Shown here: positions 45,224 to 53,020 of the stretch, one piece after another
Layout: each line of letters starts with the position of its first letter
How positions within the stretch are numbered: the first letter of the stretch is position 1
From: Dethiosulfatarculus sandiegensis
GTDB taxonomy: Bacteria; Desulfobacterota; Desulfarculia; Desulfarculales; Desulfarculaceae
DNA: 64,000 nt
Assembly (NCBI RefSeq): GCF_000931935.2
Contig: NZ_AZAC01000003.1
Coordinates: forward strand, 1 to 64,000
Direction of reading: 5' to 3'
Translations under genes and position numbers: made by a program
Notes under the pieces: generated by a model
The model's input: only the letters and a program-made list of their open reading frames with translations
What the model was told of the DNA's origin: nothing
The model's database searches: none

Positions 45224-45250
45224 TGATCGGCACATTCAAAAGAAAACTTA
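45224..45250 (-). promoter_or_regulatory. sigma-28 (FliA-type) promoter of flaG
   Basis: The minus strand has TAAG (45250-45247), 15 bp, then GCCGATCA (45231-45224), versus consensus TAAA-N15-GCCGATAA: 10 of 12 positions. Expected start near 45217, about 58 nt before the chosen ATG. Confidence 0.72.
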
Positions 45251-45283
45251 AATAAAAAAGAAATTCGAACCTGGTTTGATTCT

Positions 45284-45311
45284 TTGACACTCGCTAAAAA
45301 TAGCCTATGAT
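45284..45311 (+). promoter_or_regulatory. sigma-70 promoter of the aminotransferase-like gene
   Basis: TTGACA (45284-45289, perfect), 16 bp, TATGAT (45306-45311, five of six). Start expected near 45318, giving a leader of about 118 nt before ATG 45436. Divergent from the flaG promoter 34 bp away. Confidence 0.75.
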
Positions 45312-45435
45312 TGCCCGCAAAGAGTCGTTTTTTACCGCCCGTCAGGGCCCGGAGGCCGACAGGCGCTCTTGTGGATTTTTTGAGACATCTGTTTATTACT
45401 GAATGCTTTTTTTGCCTCTTTTCCCAGGGAGTGAC

Positions 45436-46458
45436 ATGGATCTTACACCAACCGGCCAAGAGAAAGAGCTCCTCGATCAGATCTGGCAGAGCCAAGACCC
45501 CGCAGAAGCCGCGCCGTTGGATTTCACCCAAAAGCGCTGGCCGGAAAAATGGGCCGGGGAAAAGCCAAAGCAGGTCACAACCCAAATTTTTGAGGATCAT
45601 CTGCTTGCTATTCTCAAATGGCCTGATTGGGTGAGGGTCTACGCCAAACCCAGTTTGGCCGTGGTTGCGGTCAGTAAATATTTGCGCTCCAAGGGAGAAC
45701 CGGGAGGTGTTGTCTGGATGGCTCCGGGCGCCGGCAAACATTTTGATCCCCCGTCAGGTGCGCCGGGTCTGGCGGTTTTGCGGGCGGACTGGGCCCCGGG
45801 CGCGGCCGAAGTGCGGAATGCGGCATCCGAGGCGTATGCCAGGGGGCTTAAACTTTTGGTCGATGAATCCACCACTGGTTTTCGTTTGGCTCCGGGCGGG
45901 GCCTGCCAGGCCTTTGACCTATCGCCGGATATGGTTTTGTTTGGTCCTTCCCTGGCGGGGGGGCGGGACTTTGCCGCAGTTGCCGGAGTAGGTGATCCTC
46001 CGGATGAACCTGCCAAACAACCGAAGCAAGAGGCCCTGGCCCTGGCTGAGGCTATACTTGTCAGGGCCGCAAGGCCTGAGACAGCGGCCGACCAGGCCGG
46101 TTTGGGCCGGATCTTTCTGATTGGCCTGAATTATTTTTCCGCCCGGGCCGGGCTTTCAGACGAGGTGTCTTGGGAGGGCCCCCATGCCTTGCCCCGGTTA
46201 AGCGGAAAACGGCTTTGGGCCTTTTTAGAGCTGGCCAAGGAAGAGGGTATTGCTCTCAATCCTTTGGTTATTCTCGATGCCTCTCTTGACCTGAAGGATG
46301 CACCTGAGGCAATCTGGCCCCGTTTGGCCCGCGCTTCGGCCCGGCTGAAATTCCTGCCCCAGGGCGAAAAGGCACCCTTGGGCTGGACAGACGCTGCGGC
46401 CAACACCCGGTGTCAAAGGGTGGATGATATTTTGAACTCCATCAAAAATACGGATTGA
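45436..46458 (+). CDS. class-III aminotransferase-fold protein lacking the PLP lysine
   Basis: A 340-residue protein related to glutamate-1-semialdehyde aminomutase and other class-III aminotransferases (usually 420-450 residues). The core LLVDESTTGFRLAPGG (Asp143, the PLP-ring aspartate) and SPDMVLFGPSLAGGRDFAAV match LIFDEVxTGFR and PDLxxxGKIIGGGxPxGA, but the Schiff-base Lys is Pro171. The SGTEA phosphate loop reads AKPSLA (70-75) and the segment between is shortened. It therefore should not carry out PLP transamination. ATG 45436 follows CAGGGAG; its own sigma-70 promoter is upstream. It may be a pseudoenzyme or a decaying gene, though the frame is fully open. Confidence 0.6.
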   Translation: MDLTPTGQEKELLDQIWQSQDPAEAAPLDFTQKRWPEKWAGEKPKQVTTQIFEDHLLAILKWPDWVRVYAKPSLAVVAVSKYLRSKGEPGGVVWMAPGAGKHFDPPSGAPGLAVLRADWAPGAAEVRNAASEAYARGLKLLVDESTTGFRLAPGGACQAFDLSPDMVLFGPSLAGGRDFAAVAGVGDPPDEPAKQPKQEALALAEAILVRAARPETAADQAGLGRIFLIGLNYFSARAGLSDEVSWEGPHALPRLSGKRLWAFLELAKEEGIALNPLVILDASLDLKDAPEAIWPRLARASARLKFLPQGEKAPLGWTDAAANTRCQRVDDILNSIKNTD

Positions 46459-46486
46459 TTTAACCATTTTAAAAAGCGTGGGAAAT

Positions 46487-47032
46487 ATGAAAGCCTGGAT
46501 TGATCGAAAAATAATCGGCCTGATAACGGCCTTGTGTCTGGTTTTTATTTTCCAGGCGGGATTTGCCCTGGCCGGTGAAGAGTTGGTTGATATAAAGGTG
46601 TTGCAGAGCAGGAAAGCTTACCAACCAGGTAAGGCTTATCCCTTGGCGCTTGCCCTGAACATCAAAAGGGGGGTTCACATCAACTCCCTTAAACCCAAAG
46701 ACCCCGATCTGGTGCCCACGGCTCTGAAGTTTTCTCAGGTAAAGGGAATTAACCTGGCTCTTCCGGTGTTCCCGGAGCCGGTCTCCCATAAGCCGGATTT
46801 CATGGAAAAGCCGGTTTTGTCTTATAGCGGCCGGGTGCTGGTGATGACCGAGGTTGAATTTGATCCCGATCTGAAACCAGGGGAGTATCTGGTAAGGGGA
46901 AATCTTTTTTTCCAGGGGTGTGACGACCAAATGTGCTTTATGCCCCAGGCCAGGGATTTTGAGGTCAGGCTTTCTGTTGCCTCTTTGGGAGAGAAGTCGC
47001 CTCTTTTGCATCCCGAGGTTTTTGCCAAGTAG
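46487..47032 (+). CDS. periplasmic DsbD N-terminal-domain-like protein
   Basis: A 181-residue secreted protein. A signal peptide (WIDRKIIGLITALCLVFIFQ, cleavage near ALA-GEEL) precedes an immunoglobulin-like domain with the DsbD-alpha hallmark QGCDDQMCFMP; Cys145 and Cys150 are the likely redox pair that accepts electrons in full DsbD/ScsB proteins. The transmembrane and thioredoxin parts of DsbD are absent, so it must work with a separate CcdA-like partner. It lies 28 nt after the aminotransferase-like gene. Start ATG 46487 is chosen; a GTG at 46478 is possible. Its 3' end overlaps the convergent DedA gene by 68 bp. Confidence 0.75.
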   Translation: MKAWIDRKIIGLITALCLVFIFQAGFALAGEELVDIKVLQSRKAYQPGKAYPLALALNIKRGVHINSLKPKDPDLVPTALKFSQVKGINLALPVFPEPVSHKPDFMEKPVLSYSGRVLVMTEVEFDPDLKPGEYLVRGNLFFQGCDDQMCFMPQARDFEVRLSVASLGEKSPLLHPEVFAK

Positions 47033-47615
47033 CCTTATCCTTGAATCCGGCCAACATACGACGGCCGAACAAGCGACCCAGAAAAAGGGTGGTTATAAGG
47101 ATCAAAAGGATAATCGCAAGCTGGATTTTCAAGTCTTCCAGATTATCCAGCCTGCTGAGGACGGTTTCGCCCAGAAGATAGCCCAGCCCGCCAAAGGTGA
47201 GGCTCCACAATATGGCCGAGATAAGGTTGAGCCCCATGAACCTGGCGGGTCGAATACCCGAGGCCCCGCAGGCCAGGGGGATCACCGCCCTCAGTCCGTA
47301 AAGGAAACGGGAGAGCAGAATCAGGGCCACGGCGTGGCGTTGGATCGGTTTTTTGATTTTTCCGGCTTTGGCGGCCAATCTGGAGGAGCGTTTTATGAAC
47401 TTTTCCCCCTTCCACAACCCGAGCAGAAAAAAGAACTGATCTCCCAAAAAACCGCCTGCCATGGCTGAAAGACCTACGCCCCAAGGGCTTAAAAGCCCCT
47501 GGCCCGCCGCCACTCCGCCCAAGAGGAAAAAGGTCTCCCCTTCAATGAATCCCCCTAAAAAAAGGGCCCAATAACCGTGGGTGCTGATCAGTTCCTGGAT
47601 TGTGGCCGCATCCAT
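46965..47615 (-). CDS. DedA-family membrane protein
   Basis: A 216-residue DedA/SNARE-associated (VTT domain) protein, a family that includes undecaprenyl-phosphate and phospholipid flippases. Key parts: GFIEGETFFLLGGVAAGQGL with the conserved Glu near residue 26-28, GGFLGDQFFFLLG with the Asp, and the basic SRFLYGLRAVIPLACGAS. Five hydrophobic segments. Start ATG 47615 with AAAAGGA upstream. It overlaps the convergent DsbD-like gene at the 3' ends. Confidence 0.9.
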   Translation of the reverse strand: MDAATIQELISTHGYWALFLGGFIEGETFFLLGGVAAGQGLLSPWGVGLSAMAGGFLGDQFFFLLGLWKGEKFIKRSSRLAAKAGKIKKPIQRHAVALILLSRFLYGLRAVIPLACGASGIRPARFMGLNLISAILWSLTFGGLGYLLGETVLSRLDNLEDLKIQLAIILLILITTLFLGRLFGRRMLAGFKDKATWQKPRDAKEATSLPKRQQKA

Positions 47616-47911
47616 ATTTGTTTCCTTTTGTGGGACTTTTGGATTTTTGCACACAGTCTATCCTACACCAAGACGGAGCGCTTAAGGGGGTGGATGAATT
47701 TCAGGGTTTGTTTTTGTTTTGAAACCCAAACGTTACATTCACATAAACTGCTAGGGAAGATAACCCCGCCATTAGAGTTTTCCAAACGCGAGTAGTTGGA
47801 GAAAGCTTACCACACACTAATTTTTGCCTGGAGAGGATTTAGTGTTTATATTTTTAAATTGGGAAGTTACACGAAAAGGCCTTTGAACTTGGCCACAGAC
47901 CAGAGGTTTCC

Positions 47912-48106
47912 ATGACCACTGATTATGGGAAAAAACACAATTGCCCTGACTGTAGGCAATGTCAGCACTGCTCAGAGGTGCGTTGCAGCCTTTGCCGGGG
48001 GCAGGGATGTAAAAGCGCTGAAGGTCGTTTCCGCGAGATGAGCATAGCTGAACAGATAGAACTTTATGAAAGCCTGAACCGGCCTCGGCCCAAAAATGAG
48101 AAGTGA
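47912..48106 (+). CDS. 64-residue Cys-rich small protein
   Basis: An N-terminal cluster of seven Cys, CPDCRQCQHCSEVRC (Cys 11, 14, 17, 20, 25) and then SLCRGQGC (28, 33), precedes a helical tail GRFREMSIAEQIELYESLN. The CxxCxxCxxC ladder could bind zinc or an Fe-S cluster. GAGG lies 5 nt before the ATG. No signal peptide. Convergent with the BASS transporter gene at 48128. I do not recognise the family; coding is supported by the Cys pattern and ribosome site. Confidence 0.6.
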   Translation: MTTDYGKKHNCPDCRQCQHCSEVRCSLCRGQGCKSAEGRFREMSIAEQIELYESLNRPRPKNEK

Positions 48107-48127
48107 GCCGCCTTGCCGAAAAGCAGG

Positions 48128-49051
48128 TCATCCTTGCTTTGCCTTGCCGGGGCCGAACCATTTTTTCAATAGGCCCAGCCAGATTATATAGGCGACCATG
48201 AAGGTGGTGGAGACAACCGCGGGCAAGGCGGTTTTTTGACTGAAAAGGGCCAGGGCCAGCCCTCCGGCCAGTCCATAATTTTTCAGGGTGCCCAAAAGCA
48301 CCAGACTGGCAAGCCGCTTGTGATCCACTTTAAGGATTCTTCCCAGAAATTCCACCAGCAGGCCCAGGCCAAAGGTGCTGGCAAAGGCGGCCAGCATAAC
48401 AGGCAACACCTCGTAAATATCGGTCAATATAAAACGGCTGTTCAAACCCACAATCGAGTAGGTGACTATAAAGAAACACCAGTTGGTAATGGGTCCTTTG
48501 ATATTTTGCAGTTTGGAATCGAGATTTGAGGCGCGCAGAATTTGAGCCGCCGCCACGGGCAACACAATCAGCAGGAAGAAAATTTTAATCAGACTTGAAA
48601 GGTTGAATAATCCTGAGCCCCAAAAGGTCAGGGCCAAAAGGGGCATAATTATCAGTGCGGCCAGATAGGCCCCTGCCGTGGCCAAGAGGGAAAAGGGCCG
48701 GTCCCCTTTTAAAAATTCCGTAAAGGGTATGACTGCCACAGCCGGGGGAGCGGCGGCCAGGATAAGAAAGCCGTCTGCCAGGGCCTTGTCGTGACTGAAA
48801 AGCCTGCTCAGCAAGAAGAGTATTCCGCTTAATATTAAATAATTAAAGAGAATTCCCCAGAGCCCGGCCCTTAACAGCGCAGAAACCGGCTTTAGATGCC
48901 GACCTCTAATTTCCAGGGTGGAAAGGGTCATCACCACAGCCAGGGCGGGCAGGGTGAGTATTTGGCTGAACCGGGCCATCTCACCGGCAAACAAACCCAA
49001 AATGAGGCCGACGGTGAGGATGAAGTCTCGATTTACTAAAAGTCGGCCCAT
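48128..49051 (-). CDS. BASS-family (bile acid:Na+ symporter-like) transporter
   Basis: A 307-residue membrane protein with about ten helices. Family features include MTLSTLEIRG at the end of helix 2 and AAAPPAVAVIPFTEFLKGD and LVLLGTLKNYGLAGGLALAL in the two halves, matching the crossover helices of BASS transporters. Substrate is probably an organic anion co-transported with Na+. No partner gene is obvious; a flavodoxin gene lies upstream on the same strand. Confidence 0.82.
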   Translation of the reverse strand: MGRLLVNRDFILTVGLILGLFAGEMARFSQILTLPALAVVMTLSTLEIRGRHLKPVSALLRAGLWGILFNYLILSGILFLLSRLFSHDKALADGFLILAAAPPAVAVIPFTEFLKGDRPFSLLATAGAYLAALIIMPLLALTFWGSGLFNLSSLIKIFFLLIVLPVAAAQILRASNLDSKLQNIKGPITNWCFFIVTYSIVGLNSRFILTDIYEVLPVMLAAFASTFGLGLLVEFLGRILKVDHKRLASLVLLGTLKNYGLAGGLALALFSQKTALPAVVSTTFMVAYIIWLGLLKKWFGPGKAKQG

Positions 49052-49112
49052 GTTTTGGCTTCAGCTCCGGAAAAGAAATGAGTGGGGTCATTCCCTCTAG
49101 GTGCTTGCAAGA

Positions 49113-49138
49113 CGGGCGGTCTGCCCAAAAACCGCCCG
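49113..49138. terminator. hairpin after the small flavodoxin gene
   Basis: CGGGCGGT (49113-49120) and ACCGCCCG (49131-49138), perfect 8-bp arms, 10-nt loop, 10 nt past the stop of the minus-strand gene ending at 49148. Confidence 0.65.
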
Positions 49139-49147
49139 CATTCCCGC

Positions 49148-49582
49148 CTAAGGCATTTTTTCACCTATTTCCTTACCGTAACCCTGGGCCATGGCAGGGC
49201 CGCCTTCCAGGTTCACGGTTTTTAAGCGCAGGCAATCACCGGTTAAATCCATGGCAAGTACATGCTTCATGGTATTGAAAATGCGTTCCGGAGCCTCGCC
49301 GGACCAGCCGAAAGAACCAAAGGCCCCGCCGACCTTGCCGCTTAGCCCTGCTTTTTCAGCCAGGAACAGAAGCTGTTTCATGGAACTGATCATCTCGCCG
49401 TGGTAAGTCGCCGAGCCAAGGACATAGGCGTCATATTCTTGTAGATCCTCGGGGCTTTTAATTTCGGATATCGGCTTGACATAGGCCTCTTTGCCGACAA
49501 AACGGATTCCTTCGGCAATGAGATCGGCAATGGCCTTGGTCTGGCCGGTGCGGGAAGCGTAGATAACCAGGGCTTTAGACAT
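49148..49582 (-). CDS. flavodoxin
   Basis: A 144-residue flavodoxin-fold protein of normal flavodoxin length. The FMN-phosphate loop YASRTGQTKAIADLI is at residues 8-22, with GSATYHGEMISSMKQLL and GAFGSFGWSGEAPERIFNT forming the isoalloxazine loops. It serves as a one-electron carrier. Start ATG 49582 with AAAGGAG upstream. Grouped with an FMN reductase, a DsrE-like and a rubredoxin-like protein. Confidence 0.88.
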   Translation of the reverse strand: MSKALVIYASRTGQTKAIADLIAEGIRFVGKEAYVKPISEIKSPEDLQEYDAYVLGSATYHGEMISSMKQLLFLAEKAGLSGKVGGAFGSFGWSGEAPERIFNTMKHVLAMDLTGDCLRLKTVNLEGGPAMAQGYGKEIGEKMP

Positions 49583-49639
49583 ATTGGTCTGCTCCTTTCC
49601 TGCCGGATTTATTTGACAAAAAAACAGGGCCGGGACCTT

Positions 49640-50227
49640 TTATGAAAAGTTCTGCCCCCGGGCAGCCTTGAGCCCAAGTTCCCGGGCCTGGTTTATCAGA
49701 TCATCACTGGTTACTGCGTCGGTGTTTTTTTCGAGGCCCCTGAAGTTAAGGGCTCCTTCATAGCTCATATCCAGGGCGTCGAAAAAGTATTGGGCAACCA
49801 GTTCCGCCCCCAAGAAAAGGTTCTTGCCCCGGCTGGCCCCGGCCCCCAGAAAATAGCCCTTGCCGCTGTCGAACTGTTTGAGTTCAGCGCCCTTTTTATT
49901 TAACCTGCGCCTTGACCAAGGGGCCTGGCTGCGGTCTATAAGGGCTTTTCCCTGGGCCGGGATGCTGTAGAAAAATATCGGTGCGGCCAAGATAATGGCG
50001 TCGGCCCACTCCAGCTTGGGATACACCTCTTGCATTTCATCTTTGACTACGCACAACCCGGTCTTGTCACAGCCTCCGCATTCCAGACAACCGGAGATTT
50101 TGAGTTTACGGCAACTAATCAGGTCCGTATTTGCCCCGGCTTCTTCTGCGGCAGACAGGGCCTGGGTCAAAAGGAAATGAGTGTTACCCTTTTTGCGCGG
50201 GCTGGTTGATATGCCTAATACGTTCAT
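49640..50227 (-). CDS. NADPH-dependent FMN reductase / iron-sulfur flavoprotein family
   Basis: A 195-residue flavoprotein: STSPRKKGNTHFLLTQALS binds the FMN phosphate; the compact Cys motif CLECGGCDKTGLCVVKDEM (about residues 51-69) resembles that of archaeal-type iron-sulfur flavoproteins and may hold a [4Fe-4S] cluster; IILAAPIFFYSIPAQGKALI follows. GGGGAGG lies just before the ATG. It likely passes electrons or detoxifies oxygen species together with its neighbours. Confidence 0.86.
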   Translation of the reverse strand: MNVLGISTSPRKKGNTHFLLTQALSAAEEAGANTDLISCRKLKISGCLECGGCDKTGLCVVKDEMQEVYPKLEWADAIILAAPIFFYSIPAQGKALIDRSQAPWSRRRLNKKGAELKQFDSGKGYFLGAGASRGKNLFLGAELVAQYFFDALDMSYEGALNFRGLEKNTDAVTSDDLINQARELGLKAARGQNFS

Positions 50228-50256
50228 GAGCCTCCCCGTTTTAAACGAAAACCCGG

Positions 50257-50289
50257 CGCTGGAAACCTTTTGCAGATCGGTTTCCAGCG
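50257..50289. terminator. 11-bp hairpin after the DsrE-like gene
   Basis: CGCTGGAAACC (50257-50267) and GGTTTCCAGCG (50279-50289), perfect arms, 11-nt loop; the minus strand then reads GGGTTTTCGTTT. It separates the DsrE-like gene from the FMN-reductase gene. Confidence 0.8.
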
Positions 50290-50354
50290 TGGGGCACGGA
50301 TGTTTTTCCCGGCATGCTTTAGGGTGGTCCGGGTTTTGTTTTAAAATAAACCAG

Positions 50355-50705
50355 TTAGAAAGTGACCACCCTATAGCCCTTTTTTATGAAGTCCGCCATG
50401 GAGGGATGCCCGCTCATGTTGTCCAGAATCGGCAGGTCTTGAGATTTAACCTCTTCCAGAACTTTCATTTTGGCCGCGCATGCCCGGCAGACGCCATGGA
50501 TCAGCCCTTTTTCCTTGCACTTGACATAAAGTGAATGCATGGGGTTATGAGGCTGGGCCAACTTGGTGATCAAAGCCGTAGCCTGACCTTCCACCACTAG
50601 AGCGGGTTCAAAGCCTTTTTCCTCCAGGTCAAGAACATTCAGAAGAGCGTGGACAAAGCACATGATTTCACCGTTGAATGCGAACAGAACGACCTTTTCC
50701 ATCAT
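50355..50705 (-). CDS. DsrE-family protein
   Basis: A 116-residue DsrE/F-like protein: the N-terminal strand EKVVLFAFNGEIMCFVHALL, then LVVEGQATALI, and Cys residues in LYVKCKEKGLIHGVCRACAA. The CxxC is at the position where DsrE-like proteins carry sulfur-relay Cys. AGGAGG precedes a double ATG. 33 nt downstream of the rubredoxin-like gene. Possible role in sulfur or redox relay; specific function unknown. Confidence 0.82.
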   Translation of the reverse strand: MMEKVVLFAFNGEIMCFVHALLNVLDLEEKGFEPALVVEGQATALITKLAQPHNPMHSLYVKCKEKGLIHGVCRACAAKMKVLEEVKSQDLPILDNMSGHPSMADFIKKGYRVVTF

Positions 50706-50738
50706 AATCCTCCTAAGGTGGGGTGGTCAGGCAAAGAG

Positions 50739-50912
50739 TCATCTCAGTCTGGGGTCCCCCGGTTGCCCCTGGCAATCAGGGGTGTAGCAGGACACATCCA
50801 GGAATTCACATTTAACCTGGCAAGCAGGACATTTTTCAGGCGGTTTTTCTGCGCTAAAGGTGTAGCCGCAGTTGCTGCATTTCCAGGTGATGGTCTGGGT
50901 TGGTTGGTCCAT
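50739..50912 (-). CDS. 57-residue rubredoxin-like protein
   Basis: A small protein with CSNCGYTF (Cys12, 15) and CPACQ (Cys28, 31), the rubredoxin/rubrerythrin-type Fe(Cys)4 or zinc site, followed by [17 protein letters not shown] with further Cys. It begins at ATG 50912 and ends at TGA 50739-50741. First gene of a minus-strand unit with the DsrE-like protein. Its short spacing between motifs resembles rubrerythrin C-terminal domains. Confidence 0.72.
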   Translation of the reverse strand: MDQPTQTITWKCSNCGYTFSAEKPPEKCPACQVKCEFLDVSCYTPDCQGQPGDPRLR

Positions 50913-51068
50913 GTGAAAACTCCCTTGGCATCAGCCCGTTTTAAGCGGGCCTGGTTTTGAGGGTTAATGGGCCTTTCTTATTCTATAGTAACGTAATTAT
51001 GACTGTTTGGGATTGCAAACCGGTTTCCTGATAAGTATTCTCCCCGGGCATGGTACAGATGCGCAATA

Positions 51069-51085
51069 GCCCTTTTTAAAAGGGC
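51069..51085. repeat. 8-bp palindrome in the rubredoxin-trpS intergenic region
   Basis: GCCCTTTT-T-AAAAGGGC. It lies between the divergent rubredoxin-like and trpS genes (50913-51243), where their promoters must be; an operator is possible. Nothing else stands out in this 330-bp region. Confidence 0.4.
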
Positions 51086-51243
51086 ATTACAAGGAAATAG
51101 GGGCGTGAAAAACCATAGGCCGGTCCTGCTTTTCAGAGGCGTTTTTCCCGGATGATAGCCGACCCGGCATAAGCCGTTTGACTGAAGTTGGGTTCTGTGG
51201 GTATATTCCTGTGTTGATCGCGATTTGCCACGGAGGTTTTCCC

Positions 51244-52209
51244 ATGCGAGTTTTGTCGGGCATTCAGCCCTCTGGAAGCTTACACATAGGCAACTATTTT
51301 GCCATGATGCGGCGGATGATTGAGTTTCAAAAAGAGCACCAGCTTTTTTGCTTTATTGTCAATTACCACGCCCTGACAACAGTCACAGATCCCAATCTGC
51401 TTAAGGAAAATACAAAAAACGCCATTTTAGATTTTCTCTCCCTGGGTCTGGATCCTGATAAATCCATTTTTTGGGTGCAGGGTGATGTGCCGGAAGTCAC
51501 GGAATTAACTTGGATTTTGTGTAATCATGCTCCGGTGGGTCTTTTAGAGAGGGCGCACTCATACAAGGATAAACTGGCCAAAGGGCTCAGCGCCCATAAC
51601 GGCCTTTTCAGCTATCCGGTGCTTATGGCGGCTGACATTCTGCTTTATCAGGCAGACGCGGTGCCGGTGGGTAAAGACCAGAAGCAGCACCTGGAGATCA
51701 CAAGGGATATTGCCATTAAGTTCAATAACACCTATGGCGAAACCTTTGTGCTTCCCGAGCCCTGGATTCCCGAGGAAACAGCCACGGTTCCCGGGGTGGA
51801 CGGCCAGAAGATGTCCAAATCCTATGGCAACACCCTGGAGATATTCTCCTCCAAGGGCCAGCTCAAGAAAAAAGTAATGCGCATAGTGACCGACTCCACT
51901 CCGGTGGAGGAGCCCAAAGATCCTGAAAAATGCAATGTCTTTAATATTATAAGGCTCTTTTTGAGCGAGGCGGAGCAGGAAGAACTGGCAGCGCGTTATA
52001 CTGCCGGAGGCATGGGCTACGGTGAGGTTAAAAAAGAGCTGTTGGCCCGCATGTGGGAATATTTTGCGCCCTATCGGGAGAAGCGTGAACAACTGGTCAA
52101 TGATATGGGCTATATTCACGAGGTCATGAAAAAGGGTCAGGAAAAGGCCCGGGCCATTGCCACAGTCACCTTAGACGATGTGCGCGAAAAAGTTGGCCTC
52201 AATTACTAG
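51244..52209 (+). CDS. trpS: tryptophanyl-tRNA synthetase
   Basis: A 321-residue class-I synthetase that charges tRNA-Trp. The HIGH-like motif is in GIQPSGSLHIGNYFA (residues 6-20) and the KMSKS motif in GQKMSKSYGN. Length is normal for bacterial TrpRS. ATG 51244 is chosen because GGAGG lies 7 nt upstream; the frame open to 51178 adds an unconserved extension. It is followed by a clear terminator. Confidence 0.97.
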   Translation: MRVLSGIQPSGSLHIGNYFAMMRRMIEFQKEHQLFCFIVNYHALTTVTDPNLLKENTKNAILDFLSLGLDPDKSIFWVQGDVPEVTELTWILCNHAPVGLLERAHSYKDKLAKGLSAHNGLFSYPVLMAADILLYQADAVPVGKDQKQHLEITRDIAIKFNNTYGETFVLPEPWIPEETATVPGVDGQKMSKSYGNTLEIFSSKGQLKKKVMRIVTDSTPVEEPKDPEKCNVFNIIRLFLSEAEQEELAARYTAGGMGYGEVKKELLARMWEYFAPYREKREQLVNDMGYIHEVMKKGQEKARAIATVTLDDVREKVGLNY

Positions 52210-52302
52210 GATGGGGCCGGGAAAAATTATGATTTAATTCTTCCCCGCGCCGGGAGCTGTTCTCAGACTGGCTCTTTGTAAACAGCGATTGTTAAGGCTG
52301 AT

Positions 52303-52346
52303 AAAGGGATGGTCCTTGATTCTTAAAAAGGGCCGTCCCTTTTTTA
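52303..52346 (+). terminator. Rho-independent terminator after trpS
   Basis: 52303-52317 pairs with 52328-52342 (15 bp, two G·U) around a 10-nt loop and is followed by TTTATC. Confidence 0.85.
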
Positions 52347-52371
52347 TCATGATTTATTTGGAAAGGCGTCT

Positions 52372-52917
52372 ATGCCGGGGGCAGGGTTGATAAAAACGGT
52401 TCTGTGTCTGTTTTGCCTGGGCATGTTTTTTCCTGCCGTTTCCCAGGCGGGCGGGGTGGTTTGGGTGGTTGACCTTGATCGGGCCCTTAGCCTGACCAGC
52501 CAAGGTAAAGCGGTCTTGGCCGGAGTTATGGAAAAGGCCGACGCCAGGGAAACCGAACTCAGGGGCCTGGCCAAGGAGATAGAGATTCTGCGCAAGGACC
52601 TGACTGTGGGCGGGATGCTTTTTTCGCCCGAGGCCAGGCAGGAAAAGAAAAGAGAACTTAAAGACAAGATGCGCAGCTTAAGGCGCAGACAGAGAAAAAG
52701 CCTTTTGGAGCTCAATCAGATCAAGGAAGATGCCCTGGCCCAACTAAAAGCACGCATGTTGAGTCTTCTGGCCGAAATGGCCTCCGCACATAAGGTCTCT
52801 TATGTTTTTAAGGCCAAAGACCTGCTTTATCATTCTTCCGGGGTGGATGTTACAGACCGGCTGGTTCACGCCTTTAACAGGTTTGAGCAAGGTGAAAATG
52901 CCCCGAAGTTGAATTGA
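52372..52917 (+). CDS. OmpH/Skp-family periplasmic chaperone
   Basis: A 181-residue Skp-like protein. Signal peptide LIKTVLCLFCLGMFFPAVS, cleavage near SQA-GGVV, then VVDLDRALSLTSQGKAVLAG, long charged coiled-coil helices (Lys/Arg/Glu-rich, about residues 55-135) and a C-terminal beta part with VSYVFKAKDLLYHSSGVDVT. Skp holds unfolded outer-membrane proteins. It is a single gene and not next to bamA/lpxD here. Confidence 0.85.
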   Translation: MPGAGLIKTVLCLFCLGMFFPAVSQAGGVVWVVDLDRALSLTSQGKAVLAGVMEKADARETELRGLAKEIEILRKDLTVGGMLFSPEARQEKKRELKDKMRSLRRRQRKSLLELNQIKEDALAQLKARMLSLLAEMASAHKVSYVFKAKDLLYHSSGVDVTDRLVHAFNRFEQGENAPKLN

Positions 52918-52969
52918 CGCCTCAATCAAAGACGGGAAAAATCGAAAACCGGTTTTTAAGCGATGGGAG

Positions 52970-53016
52970 AAAAGCCCTTGGCCGTCTTTCGCCAATACCG
53001 GTCAGGGGCTTTTTTG
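52970..53016. terminator. terminator between convergent skp-like and RtcA-like genes
   Basis: AAAAGCCC (52970-52977) pairs with GGGCTTTT (53006-53013) and is followed by TTGATT; the reverse strand is also A/T-flanked. It lies 53 nt after the skp-like stop and 4 nt from the RtcA-like stop, serving both. Confidence 0.75.
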
Positions 53017-53020
53017 ATTC

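Noticed and set aside
45196..45741. 181-codon minus-strand frame opposite the aminotransferase-like gene
   Set aside because: Overlaps a gene with clear family motifs and promoter on the other strand; no ribosome site and its product is His/Arg/Gly-rich without motifs. It would also run through the flaG promoter.
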